From Sarcophilus harrisii (taxonomy: Eukaryota; Chordata; Mammalia; Dasyuromorphia; Dasyuridae), in assembly GCF_902635505.1 (NCBI RefSeq), contig NC_045427.1, forward strand, positions 517,413,665 to 517,477,664: 64,000 nt of DNA, read 5' to 3'. The position numbers and the translations under genes were made by a program. Every line of letters begins with the position of its first letter. Within the stretch, counting starts at the first letter, position 1. Below are positions 52,141 through 62,510 of the stretch, piece by piece. Below the pieces are notes generated by a model. That model saw only the letters and a program-made list of their open reading frames with translations, was not told the origin of the DNA and ran no database searches.

Positions 52141-52385
52141 GTGGCTGGGTGCCATAGTGGATAGAGTACTGAACTTGGAGTTAGGAAGACCTTGAGTACA
52201 AATTCATCCTCAGACCCTTAATAGCTGTGTGACCTTAGGGATATCACTTTAATTCTATTTGCCTCAGTTTCCTCAACTATAAAATGGGATCATCGCAGAT
52301 CATTGTGAAGATCAAGTAAGATAATATTATTTGTAGAGTGCCTGGCACATAGTAGGAACTATATAAATACTTATTGCCTTCCCTG
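52141..52385 (+). mobile_element. MAR1 CORE-SINE (plus)
   Basis: The sequence 'gtggctgggtgccatagtgg', 'cctcagtttcctcaactata' and 'gagtgcctggcacatagtag' is near complete. Confidence 0.9.
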
Positions 52386-53589
52386 CCTCCTCATGAGGAT
52401 AGATTGTGACTTCTTTAAGCTGGGCAGTGGTATGAATATAGTAGATATTTTTAACAAACAATAGTTCACTTGAATTGGATAGATGAAGAAGTTTATGTGT
52501 ATGTACTGTGATCTTATTTGTGTCTCTTTATTCCTTCATCCAGCCACATTATAGCCATTTTTTGGGGCAGTCAGCAAGAGAAGCTTAATACAGATTTTAG
52601 GTTAAGTTTAAGGCAACTGTTCTCAGGTTCCCTTGTAACCTCCCTTCCCATGATGATCTACTCCTTTCTTGCAAACACTCCAAATGCAGCGAAAACTAGT
52701 TTTTGTTTATCTGGAGATAAAATCATCATAAAAGTGCAAATCATAAATAAACAAGAGTAAAGGGGTTCAGGAAACTCCTTGGGGCAGATGGTGAGGCAGG
52801 GAAGTAAGAGGAATGTAGGGCATATAACTTTATCACTGCCCACAGTGTGGGAAGTGGTACATGCAGGCAAAGCCAGGTCTGTGCAGACAGATCACTCCTT
52901 AAGTAGGTCATTGAGCCTCCAACTGCACATCACCACATTCAGGTCAGAATATCAGTGATCTCCACCTGCCCTCAGTTGCTTCTTTCTTCTGTGTAACTCA
53001 AACATTCTCAGGCTTCTCCCTCCACAATGAAAAACTATATTTGTCATGAGTATCCTTGGTGACCAGGGTCTCTATATATTCCATGCTAATTTCTGGGCAC
53101 ACAGCACGTAAAAAATTCCTGTCTTGGGGAGATTACCTCTGAATCAAGCTCTCCATAGTGCTGATACAGCTCACCTCTCCTGCCTACCTAGTGCCTGCCT
53201 GCCCTTTGATGATCGATTTTGGCTTTCCCCTTTGGGATTTGAATAATCCTGGGTCTAGTGTTCTAACCTTTTTTAGCCTTATTGGTTTCCTAATATTTCC
53301 TAATATTGGTTTCCTAAAAAGGCCCTATCATTTGTAAGAGAAGAAATTTTGCCAAATGCAAGCCTAGACTATGTGCAAGCCCACAAGCAAAGACATGATT
53401 GTTTAAAAGATCTTAAAGCAAAAATCCAGAATCAGGGACCAGAGATCTACCTAATAAAATACTAAGAATCCTAATGTAAAAATGGGAAATGAAGGTTACA
53501 CCCCGAATTTAAAAGTAGAGTTGGTCAATTTAATCTCTTTGTCTGGAAACTGTCAGGGGAGACTCTCTGGTCCTTTGAGATGTATCCTC
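52386..53589. other. Long low-repeat stretch, no gene supported
   Basis: About 1.2 kb with no confident repeat. Frames of 70-80 codons on opposite strands overlap at 52518-52870 and lack domains. It could hold conserved regulatory DNA, but no specific site is evident. Confidence 0.5.
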
Positions 53590-53790
53590 AATGAACACTT
53601 ACTATGTGTGTGTTCTCAACTATTTGTCTGTTTCCTTATCTGTAAAATGAAGGAAATAATAGCGCTTTTTTCCTGGAGTTGTGAGAAGCAAATGAAATAC
53701 AATTTGTAAAGTGCTTAATAGTTCCCTGACACATAGTATGTGCTATATAAAGGCTAGCTATTACACTTATTATTATTAATTATATATAAT
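53590..53790 (+). mobile_element. MAR1/MIR SINE 3' part (plus)
   Basis: The sequence 'gtttccttatctgtaaaatg', 'ggagttgtgagaagcaaatg' and 'tgacacatagtatgtgctat' is a CORE-SINE 3' half. Confidence 0.85.
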
Positions 53791-54199
53791 ATTTCAGGGG
53801 GCCAAGGAAAATAATGTCTTATCCTTACTAGAACTGGCTGGCTATTTCATATATGTCATTGCAGGTTTCAATGGATAAAAATAGAACCAAAGACACATAG
53901 TATAAATGGTGTGTGTTGTAATATTTCTGGGCAACACAAAAGTATAGCCTCTCACTATAAAGCAGAAATTTCAAAGTAGGAAGAACCAATTAACCCCCTC
54001 ACCCGGACAGAGCTTGACACAGCACTGGCCCATTGTATCCCCAAACAGCAATGGATTGAGGAAGAGGCAGGAAATCTTGATTAAGGCCATTACAGACTAG
54101 GTTATTCATCATTCCTCCGGTGGCATCTAGATGGCAGTTGAATTGGATATTATTGGAAGTCTAGGGATGAGATCAATAGGAAGCAGAAGGTGTCCCGGC
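53791..54199. other. Unique stretch, nothing recognised
   Basis: AT-rich at first, then unremarkable. No gene. Confidence 0.4.
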
Positions 54200-54355
54200 T
54201 AAGGTGAACAATGAAACAAATAAAAAGGATGTTGTAAAAGTCTATTACAGACCTCCACACCAAGAGGAGATAATAGGTGAAGTTTTGGTCAACTTCACCA
54301 GAATAATATTGGGTCACTCGCTGATGAGGATAGGAGAAAGCCAGCAAACTCCACT
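54200..54355 (+). mobile_element. CR1/L3-like LINE endonuclease relic (plus)
   Basis: The frame from 54204 (a GTG, not a real start) reads VVKVYYRPPHQEE near its start, recalling the 'YRPP(N/D)Q.E' motif of CR1/L3 endonucleases. Only about 50 residues survive. It could be chance, but the motif is specific. Confidence 0.5.
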
Positions 54356-54714
54356 TCATAACTTTTTTTTATCTGCAAAATTGAAATAATCTTCTTGGTC
54401 TAGAAAACATTCCATAGCTGGATTTAAATATGTAAACTGATTTGGAAAAAAAAAAACACTATACAAAATCAAGAAACTTCTGTGGAGTTAATTTTTCAAA
54501 CCAGGTGGATTCAGTCAATAACAGACTGAATTAACTTTTTTCTCTCCTTATAAGTTTGTATGCTGGGAGATATGGCCCAGAAACCTGGCAGGATGAACTG
54601 ACAGCCACTAACATTTACAAGCAAATGAGAATGTTGGTAGCATCCACGTAAAGGTGCTATTTCTAATATAGTAAGATGAAAAAAAAAAACAAATCAAAAT
54701 CACCACAATCTCTC
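54356..54714. other. AT-rich stretch between LINE relics
   Basis: May be more decayed LINE sequence. Nothing recognisable. Confidence 0.35.
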
Positions 54715-54835
54715 ACTAGCTGTCCCTGTTTGCAAATGACATTGTGTTGATTACATCAATCAAGGAACATTGAAGATCTCCCTAAGTGAAATCAATAATC
54801 ATCCAAAAAGTTTGGACTAAGCACACACAAAAAAT
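54715..54835 (+). mobile_element. LINE reverse-transcriptase relic (plus)
   Basis: The frame around 54730-54760 reads LFANDIVLITS, a decayed form of the RT catalytic block F(A)DDIVLI; the first Asp of the DD pair is Asn here. RTE-like rather than L1-like by wording. About 40 codons, heavily decayed. Confidence 0.5.
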
Positions 54836-54892
54836 TGTCCTATTGTCCAAACTTTTGTACACAAGACAATGCAGTTATATTGCTTTTTAGTC

Positions 54893-55012
54893 TACACCAG
54901 AGATTCTTAATTCTTTTTGTGTCATGGCAAATCCTAACAAGTTCATCTAAAAATAATGTTTTTAAATGAAAAAATAAAATACAGAGAATTACAATGTATA
55001 TATGTAGCTGGA
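54893..55012 (-). mobile_element. hAT-like non-autonomous element, copy 2 (reverse of copies 1 and 3)
   Basis: The sequence 'gattcttaattctttttgtg', 'gttcatctaaaaataatgtt' and 'aataaaatacagagaattac' matches the reversed order of the family at 33466 and 62325. Confidence 0.6.
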
Positions 55013-55019
55013 TAGGTAT

Positions 55020-55130
55020 ATATACCATTCATAGAACTTCTTTCTCTCTCTTTCCATATATAGATAGACGTATTCATATGCATATATACACACATACAGA
55101 TAGATATCTCTATATCTTGGAAATATATAG
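55020..55130. repeat. TA/GATA/CA-rich simple sequence
   Basis: Mixed 'tatatagatagacg', 'tatatacacacatacagata' units. Confidence 0.8.
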
Positions 55131-55251
55131 CAAATGGTCAATAAGCTGGATCAAATGAATGGAAGGAGGAAGGAGGACTGAATTATTTATGGGCCACTCC
55201 TTTAGAAAACCCCAAGCTTGTCCCTGAAAGCAAAGACCAATCTTCTTCCAG

Positions 55252-55278
55252 GTTTGTTTGTTTGTTTGTTTGTTTTTG
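55252..55278. repeat. (GTTT)n microsatellite
   Basis: About six GTTT units. Confidence 0.9.
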
Positions 55279-55429
55279 GTCTGGCTCTGAGTTATGGAAT
55301 AATACAGTTTCTCAAGAATTGAAATTGGGAGTCACTTAAGTATTACTGGAGAGTTGTTGTTGGTCATGAATGGGGATTGGATATAGCTGGAAGACATTTC
55401 AATGAAGAAATTACTGAGAAGAAACAGTA

Positions 55430-55992
55430 TAAAAAGATGTTCTTAAAAATGTATGAACAAGGCAAAGAATGAGAAATTGAGAGCATGCTCATCAATTGGG
55501 AAATAGATTAACAAATTGTACCATATGGTTGTGATAGAATTATTATGCTATAAGAAATGATAAGCAGGATGATTTCAGAAAATGTGGGAAAACTTATATG
55601 AACTGATGCAAAGTGAAATGAAAAGCTGGGAGAACTTCGTATACACAAAGAGCAATATCACATGATGATTAACTGTGTGAATAACTTGGCTATTCTCAAC
55701 AATATTATGATCCAAGACAATTCCAAAGAAATCATGATGAAAAAATGATATTCAATTCCATAGAGATAACTGATGAACCCTGAGTACAGATTGAAGCATG
55801 CTTTAAAAAAAAACTTTATTTTTCTTGTCTTTTTAAAGTTAATACAAAATATATTTTGTATGACTTCACATGTATGATTGGTATCACATTGTTTGCCTTC
55901 TCAATGGGAGGGAGGGGGCTGTAGAGGAGAGAATGCGAAACTTAAAATTTAGAAATTAGTGTAAAAAAAATAACCAAATAAATAAATAAATG
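55430..55992 (+). mobile_element. L1 3' portion, older subfamily (plus)
   Basis: The sequence 'gagcatgctcatcaattggg', 'gaactgatgcaaagtgaaat' and 'gtatgacttcacatgtatga' ends with an AATA-rich tail at 55976-55992. Confidence 0.85.
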
Positions 55993-56024
55993 CATGACCA
56001 AAAAAGAGGCAGTGTGTGGTAATG

Positions 56025-56410
56025 TGGGAAGAATATTGACTCAGAAGTGAGAGGACCTGAGTTTAAATCCCAGCTCTGCTACTTATTATTTGTACTTGGG
56101 GACTAGTCACCTCCTAGCCTTCATTTTCCTCACTTGTAAAATGAGGAGATTGGACTAGATCAGTGGTTCTCACAGTATGGTCCAGAGAATTCTGGGGGAT
56201 CTCTGAAATCCTTTCAGGGCCTCTCTAAACTCAATATTAGTTTTTACTTCTAAAATGATAAATATCTGTAAATACAATCCACATAAACAAAAACTTTGGG
56301 TAGATCTCAATAATTTTATAAGTTTAAAGATTCTGAGAACAAAAATTTGAGAACCACTGAACTGGATGGCCTCTGAACTCCTTTCTAGATCTAATTCTGA
56401 GCCTAAGATC
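56025..56410 (+). mobile_element. MIR SINE (plus), split by a MER5-like element
   Basis: The left part is 56025-56160 ('gaggacctgagtttaaatcc', 'tgtaaaatgaggagattgga'). The right part is 56360-56410 ('ggcctctgaactcctttcta'). Confidence 0.85.
56161..56359. mobile_element. Complete MER5-like hAT non-autonomous element
   Basis: 199 bp with inverted ends 'cagtggttctca' and 'tgagaaccactg' and 8-bp duplications 'gactagat' (56153-56160) and 'aactggat' (56360-56367), two bases apart. Eight-bp duplications with CAGNG ends define hAT elements. From memory closest to MER5A. Confidence 0.88.
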
Positions 56411-56784
56411 CTTATTATACAACAAGATTAAGGGATGGCTAATAGAAAGGTTACGTGCTCTACTGATATCTCCGAGATGTCAAGAGAATTCAAGGCTCCC
56501 ACCATGTTGGGTAAACAATCCTCCAGCAACCTTAGCCCCATCAGCATGAACTCATGGGAAGCTGTGGATAAGAACTGGACAGGTGGATCATGATCTATAT
56601 TTGGATTATAAACGTACTCTGATGATATTACATGATCCATTGGTCCTAAGATTTCCCCATGGCATTTTGTATGTCTTCTTTGCCCCATGACATGCTATCC
56701 TGTACCATGCTAATTTGTGTTCATGTTGTAACACCACTGCTAAAATATAAGACTTTGAGGTCAATATCTATGATAGCATAAATT
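56411..56784. other. Unrecognised stretch, possibly a marsupial repeat
   Basis: It contains an 86-codon minus frame (56428-56688) with no recognised domain. The order 'accatgttgggtaaacaatc', 'catcagcatgaactcatggg' seems familiar as interspersed sequence, but I cannot support a family. Confidence 0.35.
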
Positions 56785-57100
56785 GAGAGAGTCAGGAAGA
56801 CAATTCAAATCTTGTTTCAGATGCTTGTTGACTGTGTGACTCTGGGTAAGCCACTTATCTCTCTTGGTCTCATGTTCCTCATCCGTAAAAAAGGAGTAAT
56901 AATATAATTACTCTAATATATAATATTAGCACTACCTCACAAGGTTGTTGTGAAGATGAAATCAAATGAGATTTTATATGTGTGTATTATATCTGTGTGC
57001 ATATAAGAAATTACACATAGATATACATGCATATTTATCTATATATCCATATCTATCCCCTTGCAAATGTAAATGTTTGCTATTTTTTAATCTTTCCTCA
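56785..57100 (+). mobile_element. MAR1 SINE (plus) with an expanded AT stretch
   Basis: The sequence 'gactctgggtaagccactta', 'ctcatgttcctcatccgtaa' and 'aaggttgttgtgaagatgaa' is followed by a TA-rich expansion (56980-57055) before the 'aaatgtttgctatttt' end. Confidence 0.75.
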
Positions 57101-57674
57101 GCATCCACTACACTAACTGACACCTTAGAAAGTACTTAACAAATTTTTGTTAATTAAATTGAAGAACATCTTCAGAACTGTTCGAAGAGCTTCCTAAGTG
57201 TTCTCCAAAGGACAGAGATCTTCAAGAGAAGAATAATCATTGTTTCTATAGCTTCATGCAATAAAACTGGGATGAGACAAAGGAGAGTAAATGAAATTCT
57301 TCCATAACGCTTCATTGTGTAGGAAATGCAGGAGGAATGTTGGGGAATGCTTTTTTAGGGTTCATCCATCAAAACTGAAGAGGATAGAAGTAGGTACTTG
57401 GTTGAGAAATGAAACCTTGATCAGCAATGGAGAGACAAGGGTCAAAAGGATTACTGAATGAACAGCAGTGAAGGACCTTGAATATGTATGTACTTCAGCC
57501 TTTAACATCATCTTCTATCAGTTGTGCTGATTTAACCTCTGATTGCACTGGTAACATCCCAGGGTATGCATTAGGATGAGGGAAGGCGGTGTGGGATAGA
57601 AAGGGCAAGCTGGTGGTTGGGCATTTAGTACACAGGATAATACATTTACGTTGTTAGTTTTCAATCTAGATCAA
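57101..57674. other. Unique stretch, no gene supported
   Basis: No confident repeat or frame. Confidence 0.4.
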
Positions 57675-58120
57675 TGGCTGTTTTTGAAAACATTTTTAAA
57701 TTTTGGTATTCAAATTCTCTCTCTCCTGCTTGCCTCTCCTACACTCATTTAGAAGACAAAGCAATATGATATCAGTTATATACATTAAGTCATGCAAAAA
57801 AAAAAGTCCATATTAACTATGTTGCCAAAAAGAAAAAAAGGCAAGAAAAAGAAAGTGAAAATGTGTATTTCAATCTGCACTGAATTCTCTTTCTGGAGGT
57901 AGATGGTATTTTTCATCATGATTCTACTGGAATTGTCTTGGATCATTGTATTGATGAGAACAGCTAAGTCTTTCAATTAATTATTGTTATATTACTGTTG
58001 CTGTGTACAATGTTCTCCTAGTTTTGTTCAATTCACTCAGTAGCAATTCATACAGTTCTTTCCAGGTTGTTCTGAAACCATCCTAATCATCATTTCTTAT
58101 AGCACAATAGTATTCCATTC
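57675..58120 (-). mobile_element. L1 3' portion, older subfamily (minus)
   Basis: The sequence 'gaattgtcttggatcattgt', 'tacaatgttctcctagtttt' and 'catcatttcttatagcacaa' is reversed L1 3' UTR and ORF2 end. An (AAT)5 tract follows. Confidence 0.85.
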
Positions 58121-58157
58121 CATAATAATAATAATAATAGGCCAGAACTTGTTATTA

Positions 58158-59190
58158 ATAAGAACTGGAATCCACCAGCAATCATTTCTGAGTAGAGACT
58201 CATTTTCCTAAATTCAAATCCAGTCTTAGGTACTGACTAGCTGTGTGACCCTGGACGAGTCATTTAACTTTGTTTGACAGTTTTCTTATTTGTGAGTTGA
58301 AAAGGGAAATGACAAATCACTTCAGCGTCTTTGCCAGAGAGATCCCAAATGAAATGTAGAAAAGTTGGGACATTAATGCATTGTTGGTGAAGTTGTGAAC
58401 TGATCCAACCATTCTGGAGACCAATTTGGAATTAGGTCCAAAGAGCAATGGAATTGTGCATAACTTTTAATCTAGAAATACCATTACTAAGTCCCTATCC
58501 CAAAGAGATTTTTAAAAAGTCAAAAGGGTGGAGGGGAGGGAGCAATTCTTTTTGTGATGGCAAAGAATTGAAAATTGAGGGGATGTCCATCAGTTGGGGA
58601 CTGGCTGAATAAGTTGTGGTGTGTGAAAGTAGTGTAATATTATTGTGCTATATAAAATAATGCTCTAGATGTTTTCAGAAACATTTGGAAAGAGTAACAT
58701 AAACCGATAGGAAGTGAAGTGAACAGAATCAAGAGAAGCACAGTAAACAACACCACTATAAAATGATCAACTATGAATGGCTTAGCTATTTTCAGCAATA
58801 CAATATGCCAAGATAATTCCAAAGGGCTTGTAATAGAAAATGATATCCACAGTCAGAGAAAGAACTGATGGGGTCTGAATGCAGATGAAAGCATACCATT
58901 TTCACCTTCTTTATTTCCTCATGTTTTTTTTTTTCTTTGAGTCTATGTTTCCTTTCACAATATGACTAAGATGAAAAAATGTTTTATATGATGACATATA
59001 TATAACTGATATCAAATTGCTAACCATCTTAGGGAGGGGGAAGTAAGGAAAGGAAAAAAATTGGAACTCAAAATTTTCAAAAAATGAATATTACAATTTG
59101 TCTTTACTTGTAATTTGAAAAAAGGAACTTTAAAAAAGACCCCAAATGGGGTCTCAAAGAGTCTGAAATGCCTGAACAATAGCAATTCAG
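58158..59190 (+). mobile_element. WSINE1-like SINE (plus), split by an L1
   Basis: The left part is 58158-58351 ('gtgtgaccctggacgagtca', 'gtctttgccagagagatccc'). The tail domain resumes at 59149 ('gggtctcaaagagtctgaaa') and ends near 'gaacaatagc'. Confidence 0.88.
58341..59148 (+). mobile_element. L1 3' portion (plus) inserted in a SINE
   Basis: L1 sequence from 58352 to 59137, ending with an A-rich tail. 11-bp duplications are 'gatcccaaatg' (58341-58351) and 'gaccccaaatg' (59138-59148), one difference. Confidence 0.9.
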
Positions 59191-59199
59191 TGTTATAGT

Positions 59200-59445
59200 G
59201 TGCTAGATGCTAGTGAGAGATACAAGTAAATTATAGTCCATTAATCTACAAATATTTATTGTACATCAGTTGTGTGCAAAACACTGGGCGCCTTGGATAA
59301 GACATGGTCCCTGTCTCTCAGAAGGGTTAGGAAACCAGACACCACTTTGTACTTATCGCTTCCTGGCTCAAATATCTTTGTTGGCTCCCTGTTCTCTCTA
59401 ATGTTAATTCTGAATCCTTTGGCTTGGCATTCAAGGCCTTCCAAT
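59200..59445 (+). mobile_element. Ancient repeat then L2 fragment (plus)
   Basis: 59200-59320 shows 'caaatatttattgtacatca' and 'aaaacactgggcgccttgga', the old 'tactatgtgcc' type. 59365-59445 shows 'gttggctccctgttctctct' and 'ggcttggcattcaaggcctt', an L2 block. The small frames here are shadows of these. Confidence 0.6.
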
Positions 59446-59606
59446 AAGCTACTTGAAGTCTGGAACTGTTTTTCAGTTTGTTTTGTTTCCCCAGACTTTT
59501 TTCTCCCTCAACTTGGTTTAGATTGGTGATTTCATTTTTATGAGTAATACTGAACATAGAAATTTTATTCCATTCATGCCACTTAGCAACTCACTTGTAA
59601 TTTATA

Positions 59607-59745
59607 GTTTTAGAGAATTGCTTAAGGATATAGAAACTGAGGTAACTTATCTGTGGTTAACAGGTTAATGTGTTAGTCAGGACTTGAATCTTCCTAATTC
59701 CAAAGCCAGTCCTCTTATCTATTCACTATATCAAGCTACCTTGCA
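59607..59745 (-). mobile_element. MIR-type SINE (minus)
   Basis: The sequence 'atagaaactgaggtaactta' and 'tcaggacttgaatcttccta' is in reversed order. Confidence 0.75.
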
Positions 59746-59914
59746 TACAGTAGACCCTTAATACATATTGCTATATTCAACTGACTTACAAAATCTAACT
59801 GTAATCTAGATAGATAACCAAGGATAGACATTGGACCTATGATTTCATTGGTAGAGGCAACTCCTGGATGAGGGAGCTCCTCCTTCTACCCATTCAGGTT
59901 TGAACTTTTTTTTT

Positions 59915-60065
59915 TGCAACTTGCCTTAGTGAGCTGCACTGAGCAGAGAGAGAGATTGGTTAAGTGACTTGCTTGCTTAGAATAGACAATAGATATCAGA
60001 AGCAAGACTTGATGCCAGGTCTTCTGATTTTCAGACTGGCTCTTTACCCATTTATGCTTCCCCTT
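59915..60065 (-). mobile_element. MIR-type SINE (minus)
   Basis: The sequence 'gcaacttgccttagtgagct', 'ttaagtgacttgcttgctta' and 'gccaggtcttctgattttca' is in reversed order. Confidence 0.75.
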
Positions 60066-60915
60066 TGCAACCTTATGACCCACAATTCTGTTATGTATTG
60101 TCTCTGCTCCAGCTAAACTGATCTACTCATTGTTCCTCAGGTATTTGCTCTCCACAACTTTTGGTCACTAAATTCCCCTTGTATTCCCTCCACTTCTTTA
60201 ATTTGCCTCTTTTATCTTTTTTTGAAGACTTCACTGAATTTTTACCTCCTCCAAAGCTACCAAAAATGGAAATGATTTCTCCCTTTGATTTATTTCTATG
60301 GAATTTATTGTCCGTATCATTCATATCACTTAAAACACACTAGTTTTGGGGGTTTTTCCCCCCCTTCTTGTTGGTACCTTGTCTTGCCAATTGGATGAAG
60401 ACTCTATAAAATCACAGACCTCATTGCACTTCATTATGCCCTCTCTGTCTACTGCAATGCTGGAGGTAGTGCACACTCAGAAAATAGGCCCAGAATTTGA
60501 TGGTTTTAACTCAATGAAAAATTGTAATTGATAGAAGACAGTATGTACATTTCTGCTGAGCACTTTGTGCAAACCACTGCTAGAATTCAAAGGGGGGAAA
60601 GACAGTTGTGGACTAGAATGGTTAGCAAAGACTCGGGTTCTGTGTTTGGGGAGCTTAGAACAATATCCAGAGCTGAGAAACTTGCAGAGTATGAAATGGA
60701 AAGACAATCAAATCTTCCTAAGTCAAGGAACTTTAAAAAACAAAAACAAAACTCAAAACTCTATAGGGAAAATTGTGGTTCTATCTCACTTCTCTACCTC
60801 CCTTGAAAATTAAAAGTTAAAAGTAAGAAGTTCTCTTGCATAAGGCACAAAACTGGAAGCCAGAGTCCCCAAATTCCTCTTCTTCACCCGGCTGCTCCGT
60901 TGGTTGCAATTTCTA
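60066..60915. other. Low-repeat stretch, no gene supported
   Basis: About 850 bp. Frames of 60-92 codons on both strands (60127-60813) overlap and lack domains. No confident repeat. Confidence 0.5.
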
Positions 60916-60921
60916 AAAAAT

Positions 60922-60937
60922 GTCACAAGGTGGCAGC
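60922..60937 (+). promoter_or_regulatory. CTCF-like motif
   Basis: 'gtcacaaggtggcagc' fits the CTCF core (C-A-C-n-A-G-G-T-G-G-C-A-G). It lies in repeat-poor DNA just left of the AT-rich candidate element at 61015-61245. Confidence 0.5.
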
Positions 60938-61014
60938 ATTGTGGCGAGAAATAAACTTTCTCATCCTTAATGCTCTTGGTTTATTTTGTTTTGTTTTTTT
61001 GGTTTTTTTTATTT

Positions 61015-61245
61015 TTTTGAAAGCATATTTTCCCTATTAATGTTTTTTCATTTAACTTAATTAGAATCTGGAAAACTAATTAAAATGGCTACAAGCCTCG
61101 AAATCAGCAATCATTTGTATAATTATTGATAATTACATTAATGCCGATCGTTTTGTTATTAAAGTTTGGAAAAGGCCATGACTGCATAAAGACAATCACA
61201 GCACAGGAGGATTTGGGGCCGGGGGGCTGGGTCTAAACCGTGTCC
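61015..61245. promoter_or_regulatory. Candidate conserved non-coding element (homeodomain-rich)
   Basis: Dense TAAT/ATTA motifs: 'cttaattagaatctggaaaa', 'ctaattaaaatggctacaag', 'gataattacattaatgccga', plus 'ttattaaagtttggaaaagg'. No repeat recognised. Typical texture of developmental enhancers; not tested for conservation. Confidence 0.5.
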
Positions 61246-61324
61246 ACAAGTCATCTGGATTATGAGAAAAAGACTCTGAAGCAATGAAGTATTTCCCTCC
61301 GTTTGTAGAGGGAATACCAGGTTC

Positions 61325-61480
61325 TTAGAGAGGGGGTCTTGGTCCCAGTTCTATTATTAACTGGTTTGTGCCATTGGACAAATAATTGGTCCTCTCTGAA
61401 CCTCAGTTTCCCATTACTAAGAAGAGAGAAGGTTGAACTAGGAAAATCCCTTCCAGCCCAGACAATTGATAACTTCCATG
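61325..61480 (+). mobile_element. MIR SINE (plus)
   Basis: The sequence 'ggtcccagttctattattaa', 'ctctctgaacctcagtttcc' and 'atcccttccagcccagacaa' is in full order. The 113-codon minus frame across it is incidental. Confidence 0.8.
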
Positions 61481-62069
61481 GGGAAAACTGGTTTTGCCAG
61501 AGATTAAGACCTAAGTGAGATAACTCTATCTCTGATGTAAGACCCAAGAATGCATAATTCCCAGCCTTGGAGGGGAAAGGAGACTTAAATCCGAACTCCA
61601 ATTGTTACTGACTTTGGTACAGTAAGGTAGGTATAGCCATAAGGAAGTAGGGGCAAGATGGATTGGAGCAGGAAGGAAGGAAAATAAGTCCAGTTTCTGC
61701 AAATAAACCCTCTACTTTCAGAGACCAGCAGGTGAACCAAATAATAGACTCTCACCTATGAATCTCTCACATTTAGAGGGTAGTTACCTGTGTGATTCTC
61801 CCCAGCTCCACCAGATTCCCAACAAGAGGCCCAAACCTTTGAAGTTCCAAGAGCCTCAGTCTAAATGAGGCAAAACTTTTCTTTCGGTTTAAATCCAATG
61901 ATTGGATCAATGTGTTAGAGGGATCTCGAAGGTCCAGTAGCCTGCTCTGGAGGGAGGTGTGGGACTCTGGAGAAGGTGCAAAAGCTGAAGATGAAAGGTG
62001 ATGGGTGTGTGATTAACATCCCAGAAATATGCCAAACCCAAGCTTTCAGTGCAGGAAAAGAAAGAAATG
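61481..62069. other. Unique stretch, nothing recognised
   Basis: No gene, no confident repeat. Confidence 0.45.
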
Positions 62070-62262
62070 GATCCTTAAAGGGAATAAACTGGTGGTGGTG
62101 GGGAACAACATGTTTTGGAATCAGACTTTGAGTTCAAATCCAAACTTGCCTATTTCCTACCTGTATGACCTTAGACTTCAATTTCCTCATTTGTACAGTG
62201 TGAAGCTTTTTTTTGAAACGACTAGGTGACCACTAAGGTCCCTTTCAGCTCTAAATCTATAT
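62070..62262 (+). mobile_element. MIR-type SINE (plus)
   Basis: The sequence 'gaatcagactttgagttcaa', 'cttcaatttcctcatttgta' and 'ggtccctttcagctctaaat' is followed by (TA)n. Confidence 0.82.
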
Positions 62263-62324
62263 GCTATATATATATATCAGGGCTGCAAAGATAGTGAGGG
62301 AGGAGGAAACAAAAGGAGAGATTT

Positions 62325-62510
62325 CCTAAGGATCCATGAACTTGGATGGGGCAAAAAATTACATTTGTATTTCAATATAATTGGTTTCTTTATAATCCTA
62401 TGCATTTTGTTTCGTGCATTTAAAAACTTAATTCTGAGGAAGAGTCCATAGCCTTCCACAGACTGCAGAAGGGGCCCAGGATACAAAGAAGGTTAACAAT
62501 CCAGGCTAAA
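62325..62510 (+). mobile_element. hAT-like non-autonomous element, copy 3
   Basis: The sequence 'gatccatgaacttggatggg', 'ttctttataatcctatgcat', 'gaggaagagtccatagcctt' and 'aagaaggttaacaatcc' is the same family as 33466-33675. Confidence 0.65.

Noticed and set aside
56428-56688. 86-codon minus frame that looked protein-like
   Set aside because: No domain recognised, and the DNA seems to belong to an interspersed repeat; kept only as an unrecognised stretch.
60528-60813. 92- and 82-codon overlapping plus frames
   Set aside because: Two frames of the same DNA, both Lys/Ser/Gln-rich without motifs; no coding bias visible.
61260-61601. 113-codon minus frame
   Set aside because: It overlaps a MIR SINE in the other orientation and has no recognisable domain.
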